DNA of 64,000 nt from positions 70,633 through 134,632 of the forward strand of contig NZ_JRFE01000028.1 in NCBI RefSeq assembly GCF_000756305.1, in the 5' to 3' direction. A program made the position numbers and the translations under genes. Every line of letters starts with the position of its first letter. Positions within the stretch are counted from its first letter, which is position 1. Under the pieces are notes generated by a model. The model did no database searches. It saw only the letters and a list, made by a program, of their open reading frames with translations, and was not told the DNA's origin. Positions 1 to 8,462 of the stretch are shown here, in pieces. This stretch comes from Myxosarcina sp. GI1. GTDB taxonomy: Bacteria; Cyanobacteriota; Cyanobacteriia; Cyanobacteriales; Xenococcaceae.

Positions 1-2
1 TT

Positions 3-506
3 TATGCTCATATTCGCGTTTGTATGCGCCCCCTTCCAGACGATTTACTAGACGGCAAAAGTTTGTTTTTAGAACAGGCTTATGATTTTGCCCTCCATCT
101 CCCCTACCGACTGCGAGTATTAAAGTTTAGTTTGGTAGAAGACCGCATCCAACTAGAAAACTATAAAGTTAAGGACGCAGAAAAATTTTATGGTGCCTCG
201 CGCGATCGCCAAAAGCTGCAAAATCTCACTGCCGACGTAATTGAAAAAATGCAGGGCTGCGATATGGATGTGGACTGGACTGGCAACAGCTTTAAAGGAG
301 AAATCCAGCCAGGAAAAAACTGTATGGTCGAACGTAATGGCAGAATGACTTATTTAGTTAATAGCTTTGAAGTTACTCCAGAAAAGTTAATTAGTTTAGA
401 TCGCGGACGCGACCCTGAAACAGACGAACTAGTATGGGGTTCGGTGGCAGGTGCTTTTCACTTTCAACCTATCCAAAGTTTTGCCGATGAGGTTACTTCG
501 GACTAG
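3..506 (+). CDS. CpcT/CpeT-family phycobilin chromophore lyase (5' end outside window)
   Basis: This is the C-terminal part of a CpcT/CpeT bilin lyase, a family that attaches phycocyanobilin or phycoerythrobilin to a cysteine of phycobiliprotein beta subunits. The first ATG in the window is at 24, but the reading frame is open upstream to the window edge and encodes YAHIRVC, which fits the family body, so the true start lies outside. Visible family-like features are the MRPLPDDLL stretch, the YKVKDAEKFYGASRD region and the GCDMDVDW segment. About 168 of the usual roughly 200 residues are present. The sequence does not separate CpcT from CpeT, so no symbol is given. Confidence 0.88.
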   Translation, partial: YAHIRVCMRPLPDDLLDGKSLFLEQAYDFALHLPYRLRVLKFSLVEDRIQLENYKVKDAEKFYGASRDRQKLQNLTADVIEKMQGCDMDVDWTGNSFKGEIQPGKNCMVERNGRMTYLVNSFEVTPEKLISLDRGRDPETDELVWGSVAGAFHFQPIQSFADEVTSD

Positions 507-535
507 TACTAAAAAATAGTGTCTTTTATTTCTTG

Positions 536-1282
536 ATGAAAAAATATTTTATTGCGATTTCTCTCACCCTATCTGTAGTCTTATTAGTTTTAATTAACTT
601 TACCTATACGCCAGTTGCTTCAGCCCAAGATAATAATACTAACTCTTACTACCGAGAAAAAGCCATTCATAACCCCGATGGTATTGGTAAATTTTATCTT
701 GGTCGAGAAATTGCTAAAGTTATGGGACATCAGGCAAAGGACTGGTTGGAAAGACCGAGTCGAGAAAGAGAAGAAAGACCCCAGCAAACGGTAGCCGAAT
801 TAGAATTGAAACCTGATGATATAGTTGCCGATCTCGGTGCGGGAACGGGTTACTTTAGCTTTCGTATCGCTAGAGAAATACCCCAGGGTAAAGTTTATGC
901 TGTCGATGTTCAGCCTGAAATGCTCGACGCGCTTAATGATTCTAAAGCAGCAAATAAGATTGAAAATGTTGAAGCGGTTTTAGGAGAGGTAGACGATCCT
1001 AACTTACCCCAAGACAGTATTGACCTGGCTTTTATGGTAGATGCCTATCATGAATTTGAATACCCTAGAGAAATGATGAAAGGGCTGGTTAAAGCACTCA
1101 AACCTCAAGGTAGAGTAGTTTTGGTAGAATACCGCCAAGAAAACCCCTTTGTTCTCATCAAACCCCTGCATAAGATGAGCGAAAAACAAGTCAAAAAAGA
1201 AATGAAAGCTGTCGGTTTGCAATGGCAACAAACCAAAGAATTTTTGCCCGAACAGCATTTTTTGGTATTTAACAAATCTTAG
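536..1282 (+). CDS. Exported class I SAM-dependent methyltransferase
   Basis: A 248-residue protein with an N-terminal hydrophobic signal/anchor (residues 4-25, ending near VASAQ) and a Rossmann methyltransferase fold. Motif I is DLGAGTGYFSFRIA, followed by an acidic VYAVDVQPEM strand and a later LKPQGRVVLVEYR segment typical of UbiE/Methyltransf_11 proteins. The signal sequence suggests it works in the periplasm or lumen, or is membrane-tethered, which is unusual for a SAM enzyme but recurs in cyanobacterial homologues. A TTG one codon upstream (533) is also in frame; ATG 536 is preferred. Substrate unknown. Its stop overlaps the convergent gene by 4 bases. Confidence 0.8.
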   Translation: MKKYFIAISLTLSVVLLVLINFTYTPVASAQDNNTNSYYREKAIHNPDGIGKFYLGREIAKVMGHQAKDWLERPSREREERPQQTVAELELKPDDIVADLGAGTGYFSFRIAREIPQGKVYAVDVQPEMLDALNDSKAANKIENVEAVLGEVDDPNLPQDSIDLAFMVDAYHEFEYPREMMKGLVKALKPQGRVVLVEYRQENPFVLIKPLHKMSEKQVKKEMKAVGLQWQQTKEFLPEQHFLVFNKS

Positions 1283-1830
1283 TTAGAAACTTCTGCTATT
1301 TCTATAGTGCGATTGTCAATATCTTTAACCAAAAAATTCAATGGGCGATCGCGTCTAATTTTATATTTTAAGCGGCGAGACTGAATTTTTAATAATAAGT
1401 CTTCCAAACAGTCGCGATCGAAACAGACATGACGCTGACGCTCTTTATAGCCAGTACTCGCTCCAGAAATAACGTGAAGCTGAGTATTTTTTTTGAGTTG
1501 ATACCACAGACCATCGCTACCGACGGGACTAGTACTTCCAGCGGTAGTAGACATATATAAAGGGTCTAGTCCTCCAGCACCCATTGCCTGCTCGTAGTTG
1601 TAATAATAGTGGAGGGGAACATCAGCAGCAGGCAAGCTCAATAACCCTTCATAAAACTCTTGCGCCCCTCGCAGGTCAGAAACCATAACTGTATAAACTT
1701 TGGGCGCACTGGTTAAAAACATCCACATCGCCCCTGCATAAGCTACCAACAGCATCACCATGATACCTTGTGTCGAAAATAAGCTATCAAAAGCTATTGG
1801 GGGTAAGAATGCACCTAAATAACTAGTCAT
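1279..1830 (-). CDS. VOC/glyoxalase-like membrane-anchored protein
   Basis: A 183-residue protein with one hydrophobic segment (about residues 22-42) followed by a region resembling a vicinal-oxygen-chelate fold: VYTVMVSDLRGAQEFYEGLL looks like the first betaalphabeta unit, and a second half ends NFLVKDIDNRTIEIAEV, matching the usual closing strand. No catalytic function can be assigned; the metal ligands of true glyoxalases are not obvious. It sits alone on the minus strand, tail to tail with the methyltransferase. Confidence 0.62.
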   Translation of the reverse strand: MTSYLGAFLPPIAFDSLFSTQGIMVMLLVAYAGAMWMFLTSAPKVYTVMVSDLRGAQEFYEGLLSLPAADVPLHYYYNYEQAMGAGGLDPLYMSTTAGSTSPVGSDGLWYQLKKNTQLHVISGASTGYKERQRHVCFDRDCLEDLLLKIQSRRLKYKIRRDRPLNFLVKDIDNRTIEIAEVSN

Positions 1831-1929
1831 AAATACACCGAAAGTAAAATTATTTATTATTGTAATTATTATTGTTTACTAATTTAGATTGGTAAAGTGC
1901 TTCTATTGTTTCCTATAATATCTACCAAT

Positions 1930-2643
1930 TTATTCAGTCAAACCATGTTGCAGAGCAAAGCGAACTAGTTCGGTACGGCTATTAGTGCCAGTTTTACCAA
2001 ACAAGCGACTGACGTATTTTTCTACGTTTCTAACGCTAGTACTCAACTCTTTAGCAATTTCTTTATTCATCAAACCGCGAGCCACTAAGTCTAACACGCT
2101 TTGTTCTCTGGGAGTTAGATCGATATTAATTGGCGGTGGTGTAGTAGCAATTCCTCCAGTACCCTCACCCAATCTTTCGTCGAGCTTACCTTTAATGGCT
2201 TCTAATTCTCTGGCAATTTTTTCAAGTTCCGTACCATCACCGTTGCTGTCAGCAGCGGCGGCTCGATGTCTGGCTAATAAATTTCTGACAATTGCTTCTA
2301 ATTCTTCAGGATCGAAAGGCTTGGGTAAGTAAGCATCGACACCAGTTTCATAGCCCTGAATGCGATCGCTCGTCATACCTCTAGCGGTCAAAAAAACTAC
2401 TGGAATTGCTTGATAGCGTGGGTCTTCTCTCAGCTTTTGCAAAAATTGATACCCGTCAACTTTAGGCATCATAATATCGGAAATAATTAGATCGGGAGTT
2501 TCAGCTTCGATTTTTTCCCAGGCTTCATCAGCATTACTCACCGCTTCTACCGTCCAATCTTCGTTATCTTCTAAATATGCCTGTACGGACTCTCTAACAC
2601 CTGGTTCATCGTCTACTAATAGCAGTTTTTGTTGCTCGGACAT
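1930..2643 (-). CDS. LuxR/NarL-type two-component response regulator
   Basis: A receiver domain (residues 1-120; acidic pair in LLVDDEPG, phosphoacceptor Asp in DLIISDIMMPK, conserved Thr in VVFLTARG, Lys in YLPKPFDPEE) is joined by a Gly/acidic linker to a C-terminal LuxR helix-turn-helix (TPREQSVLDLVARGLMNKEI and following RTELVRFALQHGL). All receiver residues needed for phosphorylation are present. The architecture matches cyanobacterial REC-LuxR regulators such as the Rre1/Ycf29 group; I cannot tell which paralogue this is. No kinase lies next to it, so it is an orphan by position. Confidence 0.9.
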   Translation of the reverse strand: MSEQQKLLLVDDEPGVRESVQAYLEDNEDWTVEAVSNADEAWEKIEAETPDLIISDIMMPKVDGYQFLQKLREDPRYQAIPVVFLTARGMTSDRIQGYETGVDAYLPKPFDPEELEAIVRNLLARHRAAAADSNGDGTELEKIARELEAIKGKLDERLGEGTGGIATTPPPINIDLTPREQSVLDLVARGLMNKEIAKELSTSVRNVEKYVSRLFGKTGTNSRTELVRFALQHGLTE

Positions 2644-2771
2644 AATTTTTACTTCTTTACTTCTTACTTTTATCTATTCACGAAAAATAGTAATTATTTT
2701 TATCATAGACTTCTCGACATTATATAAATTCAAACAGACAAAATTTATAACGACAGAAACACTTTCGATAA

Positions 2772-3296
2772 ATGGCGATCGCTATAGAAACCCCAAGATT
2801 AATTTTAAGATACTTTACACCAGACGATACCGACGCGCTAACAGCCATTCTCAGCGACCCTAAAGTAATGCAATATTCGATTTCGGGAACCAAAACGCGA
2901 TCGCAAACTCAAGAATTTATTGCTTGGATACTGTCTAGCTATCAAAAATATGGTTTTGGTTTGTATGCAGTTACCGAAAAAGAAACAAAGCAATTGATTG
3001 GCTATTGTGGTTTATTAGTCTGGTACTTTGAAGAAATAACAGAAATAGAACTAGGCTATCGTTTAGCTACAGCCTATTGGAATAAGGGATTGGCTACTGA
3101 AGCAGCTACAGCAGTACGCAACTACGCCTGGCAGCAACTAAAGCTAAATCGCCTGATTTGCCTAATTCAACCAGAAAATTTGCGATCGATTCGAGTCGCC
3201 AACAAGCTAGCCATGAAACCAGAAAAAAATTTAATTCTTCATGAATTAAACGTAAAAGTTTATAGTATTTACCAAAACTTGGATAACAAAATTTAA
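2772..3296 (+). CDS. GNAT N-acetyltransferase (RimJ/RimL type)
   Basis: A 174-residue protein of the GCN5-related acetyltransferase fold with the RimJ/RimL-like opening IETPRLILRYFTPDDTDALT and the ribosomal-type acetyltransferase core ELGYRLATAYWNKGLATEAA, in which the stretch after the beta strand forms the acetyl-CoA pyrophosphate-binding loop. The later ENLRSIRVANKLAM segment is also characteristic. Members acetylate ribosomal proteins or small amines; the substrate cannot be deduced. Monocistronic, divergent from the response regulator. Confidence 0.88.
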   Translation: MAIAIETPRLILRYFTPDDTDALTAILSDPKVMQYSISGTKTRSQTQEFIAWILSSYQKYGFGLYAVTEKETKQLIGYCGLLVWYFEEITEIELGYRLATAYWNKGLATEAATAVRNYAWQQLKLNRLICLIQPENLRSIRVANKLAMKPEKNLILHELNVKVYSIYQNLDNKI

Positions 3297-3334
3297 TTAC
3301 TTAATATTGAATCGCGTTTTTGAGAGAAGATAGT

Positions 3335-4111
3335 TTATAATTTCCGAGTAAAAACTGGTTTTTTCTCAGTTGAAAGCTCCTCGTTGTAAATATATCCTGC
3401 TTCCGTAAATTTTTTAATGCCAGCCAGATTGGTAATTCGATTTTGAATTATATAGCGAGCCATTATGCCTCTGGCTTTTTTAGCATAGAAGCTAATCACT
3501 TTATACTTATCGTTTTTCCAGTCTTTAAAAACGGGACTGATAAACTTGGCTGAGAGAATTTTAAGATTCAACGCCTTAGCGTACTCTTGCGAGGCAAGAT
3601 TGAGGACAATTTGGCTTTTTGTCTGTTGTAGATCTCGATTTAAGGCTTCGGTAATACCATCTTCCCAAAATTGATAAAGTGTTTCTGGTAGACTTTTGCT
3701 AAGTGAAGGGTTCTGTGATAAGCGAGTACCCATCTCTAAGCGATATGGTGCGATCGCATCTAGTGGTTTTAATAATCCGTATAATCCAGAGAGAATACGC
3801 AGATGTTTTTGAGCATAAGTAATATCCTCATCTGAGAAATTTATAGCCTGTAAACCTTCATATACATCCCCCTTAAAAGCAAACATTGCTTGTTTGGTGG
3901 CTGCTTGGGAAAAGTTTTGATAGCGTTCTGCATTTAGCTTGCCTAACTTATCGCTAATACCCATGAGGTTGGAAAGTTCTTGTTTAGAAATCTTTCCCAA
4001 CGCTTTCACCAGTTTCTGGGTTTGAGAATAAAAATCAAGTTCGCTGGTAGCCGAAGTAGGTGAGGGCATTTCAAAATCTAAAGTCTTGGAGGGGGATAAA
4101 ATTAGAAGCAT
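3335..4111 (-). CDS. yaaA: YaaA-family peroxide-stress protein
   Basis: The protein matches the YaaA/DUF328 family, which lowers intracellular free iron and limits oxidative DNA damage during peroxide stress. The start is set at 4111 because MLLILSPSKTLDFE is the family N-terminus; an ORF extension of nine residues upstream is probably not translated. The 258-residue length equals the Escherichia coli protein. Further family blocks are AMFAFKGDVYEGL, YGLLKPLDAIAPYRLEMGTR and FYAKKARGIMARYI. Monocistronic. Confidence 0.92.
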   Translation of the reverse strand: MLLILSPSKTLDFEMPSPTSATSELDFYSQTQKLVKALGKISKQELSNLMGISDKLGKLNAERYQNFSQAATKQAMFAFKGDVYEGLQAINFSDEDITYAQKHLRILSGLYGLLKPLDAIAPYRLEMGTRLSQNPSLSKSLPETLYQFWEDGITEALNRDLQQTKSQIVLNLASQEYAKALNLKILSAKFISPVFKDWKNDKYKVISFYAKKARGIMARYIIQNRITNLAGIKKFTEAGYIYNEELSTEKKPVFTRKL

Positions 4112-4354
4112 AAAAATTATTAAATCAAGGGGTTTCACTCTACGGCAATTAACTAATTAATACCATCCCTCGCTTAGATTGAATCGATCGCAGTAAATGT
4201 TGTGAGTATAGAAATTAAGAAAATCGCGCAGCTAAAACTAAACAACTGCTGACATAACTTTTATGTCTTTTAATTATCAAAGATCGAGCGATCGCTAAAA
4301 TAATCACTATATAAAACTGTTTTTGGGCTACTTTTACTTAATTATGGAGAATGA

Positions 4355-5269
4355 TTGAATTTGACTCAAAAAAAAGCCAATCGCAATTCTGCCAAACTGT
4401 GGATTAAGTTTCGAGATGGACGTTTTGAGATTCCTGGTGTAGATACTTGGCATACCTATTGGCAAGAACCATACTATTTGCTCTTAACAATTCCCTGGAT
4501 GGGTTTTTTGCTGTTGATGGCTTTATTTTATGTAGCCGTTAATACCGCTTTTGCTTTTGCTTACTTATTGGGAGGAGATTGTATTGAAAACGCTACTTCT
4601 GGTTCTTTTAGCGATGCTTTTTTCTTTAGCGTACAAACTTTAAGTTCTATTGGCTATGGAAATATGTATCCTACTACCACTTTTGCCGATACTTTAGTCA
4701 CTACAGAGGCATTGATAGGGACTTTAGGAATTGCTTTATTGACAGGTTTGGCTTTTACCAAGTTCTCTCAGCCAACAGCCAGAGTAGTGTTTAGTCGCGC
4801 AGCAACTATTTATAATCATGATGGCGTTTCTACTTTGATGCTAAGAACGGCAAATCAGCGTCGCAACCAAATTATTGAAGCTGAAATTCGAGTGTATTTA
4901 ATGCGAGACGAAATTAGCATTGAAGGAGAATATATGCGACGCTTTTATCTTCTAAAGCTGTTACACAATCGAACCCCTAGCTTTACTTTAAGCTGGACGG
5001 TAATGCATCAAATTGACGAACATAGTCCTCTCTGGCAGGCTACACCAGAATCTTTAACCAAAACTAGAGCGATGTTAATAGTTTCTTTGAGTGGTATTGA
5101 CAAAACTGTAGATCGCGCACTTCATGCTTCTTACTCTTATGCTGCTAGTGACATTTTTTGGCAGCATCGCTTTGCAGACATTTTTCATCATACACCTCAA
5201 GGAAGCCGCTATATTGATTACACTCACTTTCACGATGTCATTTCAGTAGAAAGCGATCGCAATGGCTAA
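4355..5269 (+). CDS. Inward-rectifier-type potassium channel (KirBac-like), paralogue 1
   Basis: A 304-residue channel: two transmembrane helices (about residues 43-73 and 108-131) flank a pore loop with the K+ filter core SIGYG, and a C-terminal half follows the Kir immunoglobulin-like cytoplasmic domain (LMLRTANQRRNQIIEAEIRV, SFTLSWTVMHQIDEHSPLW). Such channels are tetrameric and conduct K+ in the inner membrane. The start is a TTG at 4355, directly after an in-frame stop; the nearby ATGs at 4344 and 4351 are out of frame and the next in-frame Met lies inside helix 1. A paralogue lies at 43952-44881. The stop overlaps the convergent gene by 4 bases. Confidence 0.9.
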   Translation: MNLTQKKANRNSAKLWIKFRDGRFEIPGVDTWHTYWQEPYYLLLTIPWMGFLLLMALFYVAVNTAFAFAYLLGGDCIENATSGSFSDAFFFSVQTLSSIGYGNMYPTTTFADTLVTTEALIGTLGIALLTGLAFTKFSQPTARVVFSRAATIYNHDGVSTLMLRTANQRRNQIIEAEIRVYLMRDEISIEGEYMRRFYLLKLLHNRTPSFTLSWTVMHQIDEHSPLWQATPESLTKTRAMLIVSLSGIDKTVDRALHASYSYAASDIFWQHRFADIFHHTPQGSRYIDYTHFHDVISVESDRNG

Positions 5270-6330
5270 ATTATGTTTTTCAAACTCGCTTCCATAACGT
5301 CTTTAGTTTGTCCCGAAACGCTAAACAACAAAGCTTCGCGATAAACTCTTCCTACATCAGAATCTAGATAATTAGCCGCGCCGCCAGCAGCAATAACGGC
5401 AGCGTGGCTACAGCGAGAGGCTAGAGCGATCGCCTGAATACGAAGCTGAAGTTTCTCTGAGTAAGTTATGTCTTTATCCGATATTGCGGCAAACAAACCG
5501 CGATCGCATTCAGCTACTCGTTCCGACAGAGTCTGCCAAGTTTCGCTAATAAAATCAAGCTGTTTCCGTTCCCCAATACGCTTTAGAAGATCTAACCCTG
5601 CATAGGCACATCCTAAAGCATAAAAGCCATGATTTAATATGTTTTGACGGCTGCTGAGGTGAATCGAACCAGGAGGATTAATAGTTACTAAGCGCTCGCG
5701 CTTCATCAACCAATTATTCAACTCGGCACTAACGGTATTGGTAGCGGTTGCCGCAATTAGTTGCATGGGTTGACTAAAAGTCAGTTTCCCTCCAGTTTCT
5801 TGTTGGAGATTAACGAAAGGAACTATACCATACAGTTCTCTACCGTCTGCTAAAACCCCACCGATAATAAACAGATCGAAGCAGCCATAGCCAGTAATCC
5901 AGGGTACTTTACCATTTAATAAGTATCCTGCTGCTGTTTCTGTCGCCGTTACCATCGGTTTACCCACACGGCGTAAATGTGAATAACCTACGCCAATCAA
6001 AATTTTGCCCGTTGCCATGTCCGATAGATACTGCTGTTGCACCACTTGGTTCTGACTCTTTGCCAGTCGCATCGCCGCGCTTTGATGCTGGGTTTGTAAA
6101 AAAGTTAAGGCTCCAGAATATCGCGCCATTAGCATTTGAAAGCGACGAAAACTAGTTTCGGATAACCCCATTCCCCCCAAGTGTTGGGGAACTCTTAACG
6201 CCAAAAGCGATCGCTCTCCCATTTGCAGTAGTGCTTTATGTAGCGATTGCGAATCTCTATCTATAGTGCAGGCTTGAGGCGAGATCGCTTGCCGCAGATA
6301 GGTTCCAATCCTCGTTAAAAAATCGCTCAT
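5266..6330 (-). CDS. Acyl-CoA dehydrogenase-like flavoprotein coupled to kaiC
   Basis: A 354-residue protein with the acyl-CoA dehydrogenase fold: N-terminal helices (GERSLLALRVPQHLGGMGLS), a middle beta domain (GYLLNGKVPWITGYGCFDLF) and a C-terminal four-helix region. The usual catalytic glutamate segment (YEGT-like) is replaced by LLFSVSGQTKDVM, so it may act as a flavin monooxygenase-like or non-dehydrogenating member of the superfamily. It starts on the base directly after the kaiC stop, indicating co-transcription and probably translational coupling with the clock operon. Substrate unknown. Confidence 0.8.
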   Translation of the reverse strand: MSDFLTRIGTYLRQAISPQACTIDRDSQSLHKALLQMGERSLLALRVPQHLGGMGLSETSFRRFQMLMARYSGALTFLQTQHQSAAMRLAKSQNQVVQQQYLSDMATGKILIGVGYSHLRRVGKPMVTATETAAGYLLNGKVPWITGYGCFDLFIIGGVLADGRELYGIVPFVNLQQETGGKLTFSQPMQLIAATATNTVSAELNNWLMKRERLVTINPPGSIHLSSRQNILNHGFYALGCAYAGLDLLKRIGERKQLDFISETWQTLSERVAECDRGLFAAISDKDITYSEKLQLRIQAIALASRCSHAAVIAAGGAANYLDSDVGRVYREALLFSVSGQTKDVMEASLKNII

Positions 6331-7899
6331 TTATTCAGTTATCTTATCTTTAACGCTACGAGCGATCCGAGAAATTTCGCTTTTCTCATCTATTGAAGAA
6401 CGGGAAGGAGAACCGCTGAGAATATTTTCATAATTGCGGAAAGATTCTTTTATATAGGGAATTTCAGGCGCATTGGCATCAATTGTATATTCTCTAATAC
6501 CTTTATCGTGCCACGAACCACGCATTTTAAAAACGTTAACCGCTCGCGACATTTCGCCACGAATTTCTACATACTGCAACAGCAAAATCGTATCGGTAAT
6601 AGTAGATATATGAGATTCGGTAATCGAATTAGAACCCAGAAAGCGGTCGGTAGTATTGGTAAAAAAGCCCGTAATTTCTTCTTGTTTGGCGTAGCCGGTA
6701 ACGCCAATCACAAACTGGCGAAAAGCATTATTAGTTACTCCTCTAGCTAAAGCTGATAGAGAATCGATCGCAATACGAGATGGTTTGAAATCGGTAATTT
6801 CTGATTTGATTATTTGTAAATGGTCTTCTAAACCTGTTGATTCGGGATAGGAACACAGCAGCTTGAGCAATCCTTTTTTTTCCAAAGTTTCAAAATCAAT
6901 TCCCCAGGAACGAGCATTCCGCGACAGTTGCGCTCGCGATTCTTCGTAGGCAAATAAAACCGCTCTTTCACCTTGCTGACAGGCTTCTTCCAAAAACTTG
7001 CTAACTAATAGAGTTTTACCCGTACCTGTCGCGCCAGTAGCCAAAATAATTGAATCTTTAAAAAAGCCACCTCCACATAGTTCGTCCAGGCTTTTAATAC
7101 CAGAAGAAATCCGCACATTGGACGAGCGTTGAGTAAGCTGCATGGCACCAAGAGGAAAAATATTAATCCCATCATTGGTGATCGTAAAGGGATATTCTCC
7201 CTTCATGTGAGTGGTACCTCGAAACTTAAGAACCTCAATAGTGCGCCGCCGTCGCTCTCCTTCTAAAACGTTACGAATAATAATGACGTTATCAGAGACA
7301 AACTCTTCTACACCAAAACGAGCATTGGCACCATATTCTTCTAATCTCTCAGTAGTTACTACTGATGTAACATCCAACTTTTTGAGTCGCGCTACGAGGC
7401 GAAAAATTTCTTTTCTAACTACTGGAACGGCATCGTATTGCTGAAATACAGCAGTAACCGAATCGATAGAAACAAATTTGGCTTTGTATTTGTTTATTGC
7501 GTATTGAATTCGCTCGATCAACGCTGAAAGATCGAAATTTCCTACTACTTCTTGCCCTTCAGGATCGGGAGAAGCATCGAGAATAAACAACTGTCCGCGA
7601 TCGATTAAAGACTGTAAATCCCAACCAAAACTATAGGCATTTTTAATAATGTCTTGAGGTGATTCTTCAAAAGTTACTAACACACCCGGTCTATCAAAAT
7701 ATTTGATGCCATGATACAGAAACTGCACGGCAAATAAAGTTTTTCCCGTACCAGACGTACCGCTAACCAGGGTAGTTCTACCCATAGGCAGTCCACCATG
7801 AGTAATTTCATCAAATCCTTCAATCATAGTTCGGTTTTTCCGAACCCCTCTGTCGGTAAAATCTTTTGGCTGTAATTGGTTGAGATTTTCCTGATTCAT
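6331..7899 (-). CDS. kaiC: Circadian clock ATPase/autokinase KaiC
   Basis: KaiC is the central hexameric oscillator of the cyanobacterial clock. Both RecA-like halves are intact. CI has Walker A GTSGTGKT (47-54) and catalytic glutamates in VTFEES (78-79). CII has Walker A GATGTGKT (289-296) and FAYEES (319-320). The CII autophosphorylation pair is Ser432/Thr433 in SHISTITDT, equivalent to Ser431/Thr432 of Synechococcus elongatus. The 522-residue length is normal and the Ser/charged C-terminal tail bound by KaiA is present. It follows kaiB after an unusually long 158-bp gap and is coupled at its 3' end to the acyl-CoA-dehydrogenase-like gene. Confidence 0.99.
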   Translation of the reverse strand: MNQENLNQLQPKDFTDRGVRKNRTMIEGFDEITHGGLPMGRTTLVSGTSGTGKTLFAVQFLYHGIKYFDRPGVLVTFEESPQDIIKNAYSFGWDLQSLIDRGQLFILDASPDPEGQEVVGNFDLSALIERIQYAINKYKAKFVSIDSVTAVFQQYDAVPVVRKEIFRLVARLKKLDVTSVVTTERLEEYGANARFGVEEFVSDNVIIIRNVLEGERRRRTIEVLKFRGTTHMKGEYPFTITNDGINIFPLGAMQLTQRSSNVRISSGIKSLDELCGGGFFKDSIILATGATGTGKTLLVSKFLEEACQQGERAVLFAYEESRAQLSRNARSWGIDFETLEKKGLLKLLCSYPESTGLEDHLQIIKSEITDFKPSRIAIDSLSALARGVTNNAFRQFVIGVTGYAKQEEITGFFTNTTDRFLGSNSITESHISTITDTILLLQYVEIRGEMSRAVNVFKMRGSWHDKGIREYTIDANAPEIPYIKESFRNYENILSGSPSRSSIDEKSEISRIARSVKDKITE

Positions 7900-8049
7900 T
7901 TATAGTTTTACAAAACAAAAATATTTTATTAACAAACTGTTCTATCTTAAAAGCGATCGCTCCTGACAGTAACAGCGAATAACACAGCCTTTGTAAGCGC
8001 GATCGCGATAGTTGCTCTAATGACAATCGCAAATAGGTAAATAATTTTT

Positions 8050-8071
8050 AAGGGCAATTAAATTTGCCCTT
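8050..8071 (-). terminator. Hairpin at the kaiB stop codon
   Basis: An 8-bp perfect inverted repeat (8050-8057 AAGGGCAA with 8064-8071 TTGCCCTT, loop 6) overlaps the kaiB stop codon. Read on the minus strand it is followed by an A/T-rich run, not a clean T tract, so it could be a weak attenuator or an RNA-processing/stability hairpin that changes kaiB:kaiC output. Role inferred. Confidence 0.45.
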
Positions 8072-8372
8072 CGCGATCGCACATTTCTTGATACAACAAA
8101 TCTAATCCAATTAAAACCTTTTCTCGGTCGGAAAGATCGCCAATAATTTTTCGTACTGGTGGGGGCAAAACTTTTGAGAGAGTAGGAGTAGCCATGATTT
8201 TATCTTCTTCTGCTAACTGCGGGCTTTTTAAAACATCAATTACTTTTAGAGCATAAACTCCTTGAAAATCTTTTTCTAAGATATGCTTTAGGGTTTTTAA
8301 GGCTCTAATTGAATTGGGTGTATTACCTGCAACGTATAACTTTAAAACGTAAGTTTTCCCTAATTTGTTCAC
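8058..8372 (-). CDS. kaiB: Circadian clock protein KaiB
   Basis: KaiB is the fold-switching clock protein that binds the KaiC CI ring and sequesters Kai[41 protein letters not shown] and [20 protein letters not shown] are near-invariant blocks. The frame extends to a TTG at 8396, but the GTG at 8372 gives [13 protein letters not shown], close to the usual N-terminus, and a 104-residue protein (102 in S. elongatus), so GTG is preferred. A strong hairpin overlaps the stop codon. It lies about 90 bp downstream of kaiA, on the same strand. Confidence 0.98.
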   Translation of the reverse strand: MNKLGKTYVLKLYVAGNTPNSIRALKTLKHILEKDFQGVYALKVIDVLKSPQLAEEDKIMATPTLSKVLPPPVRKIIGDLSDREKVLIGLDLLYQEMCDREGQI

Positions 8373-8462
8373 AGCATTAAATAACAATTTGGTCAATTGA
8401 ATTAAAGCGATAAATATAAAAATTTTCTTAAGAATGCTATTATTTTTAAAATTATCTAGTTT

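Noticed and set aside
6600-6640. KaiC loss-of-phosphorylation variant
   Set aside because: The residue before the phosphosite region is Glu (SITESHIST) where S. elongatus has Asp, but Ser432 and Thr433 are intact, so no defect is inferred.
7820-8032. Minus-strand ORF overlapping the kaiC start
   Set aside because: It overlaps kaiC in another frame and reads as a shadow; kaiC itself explains the DNA.
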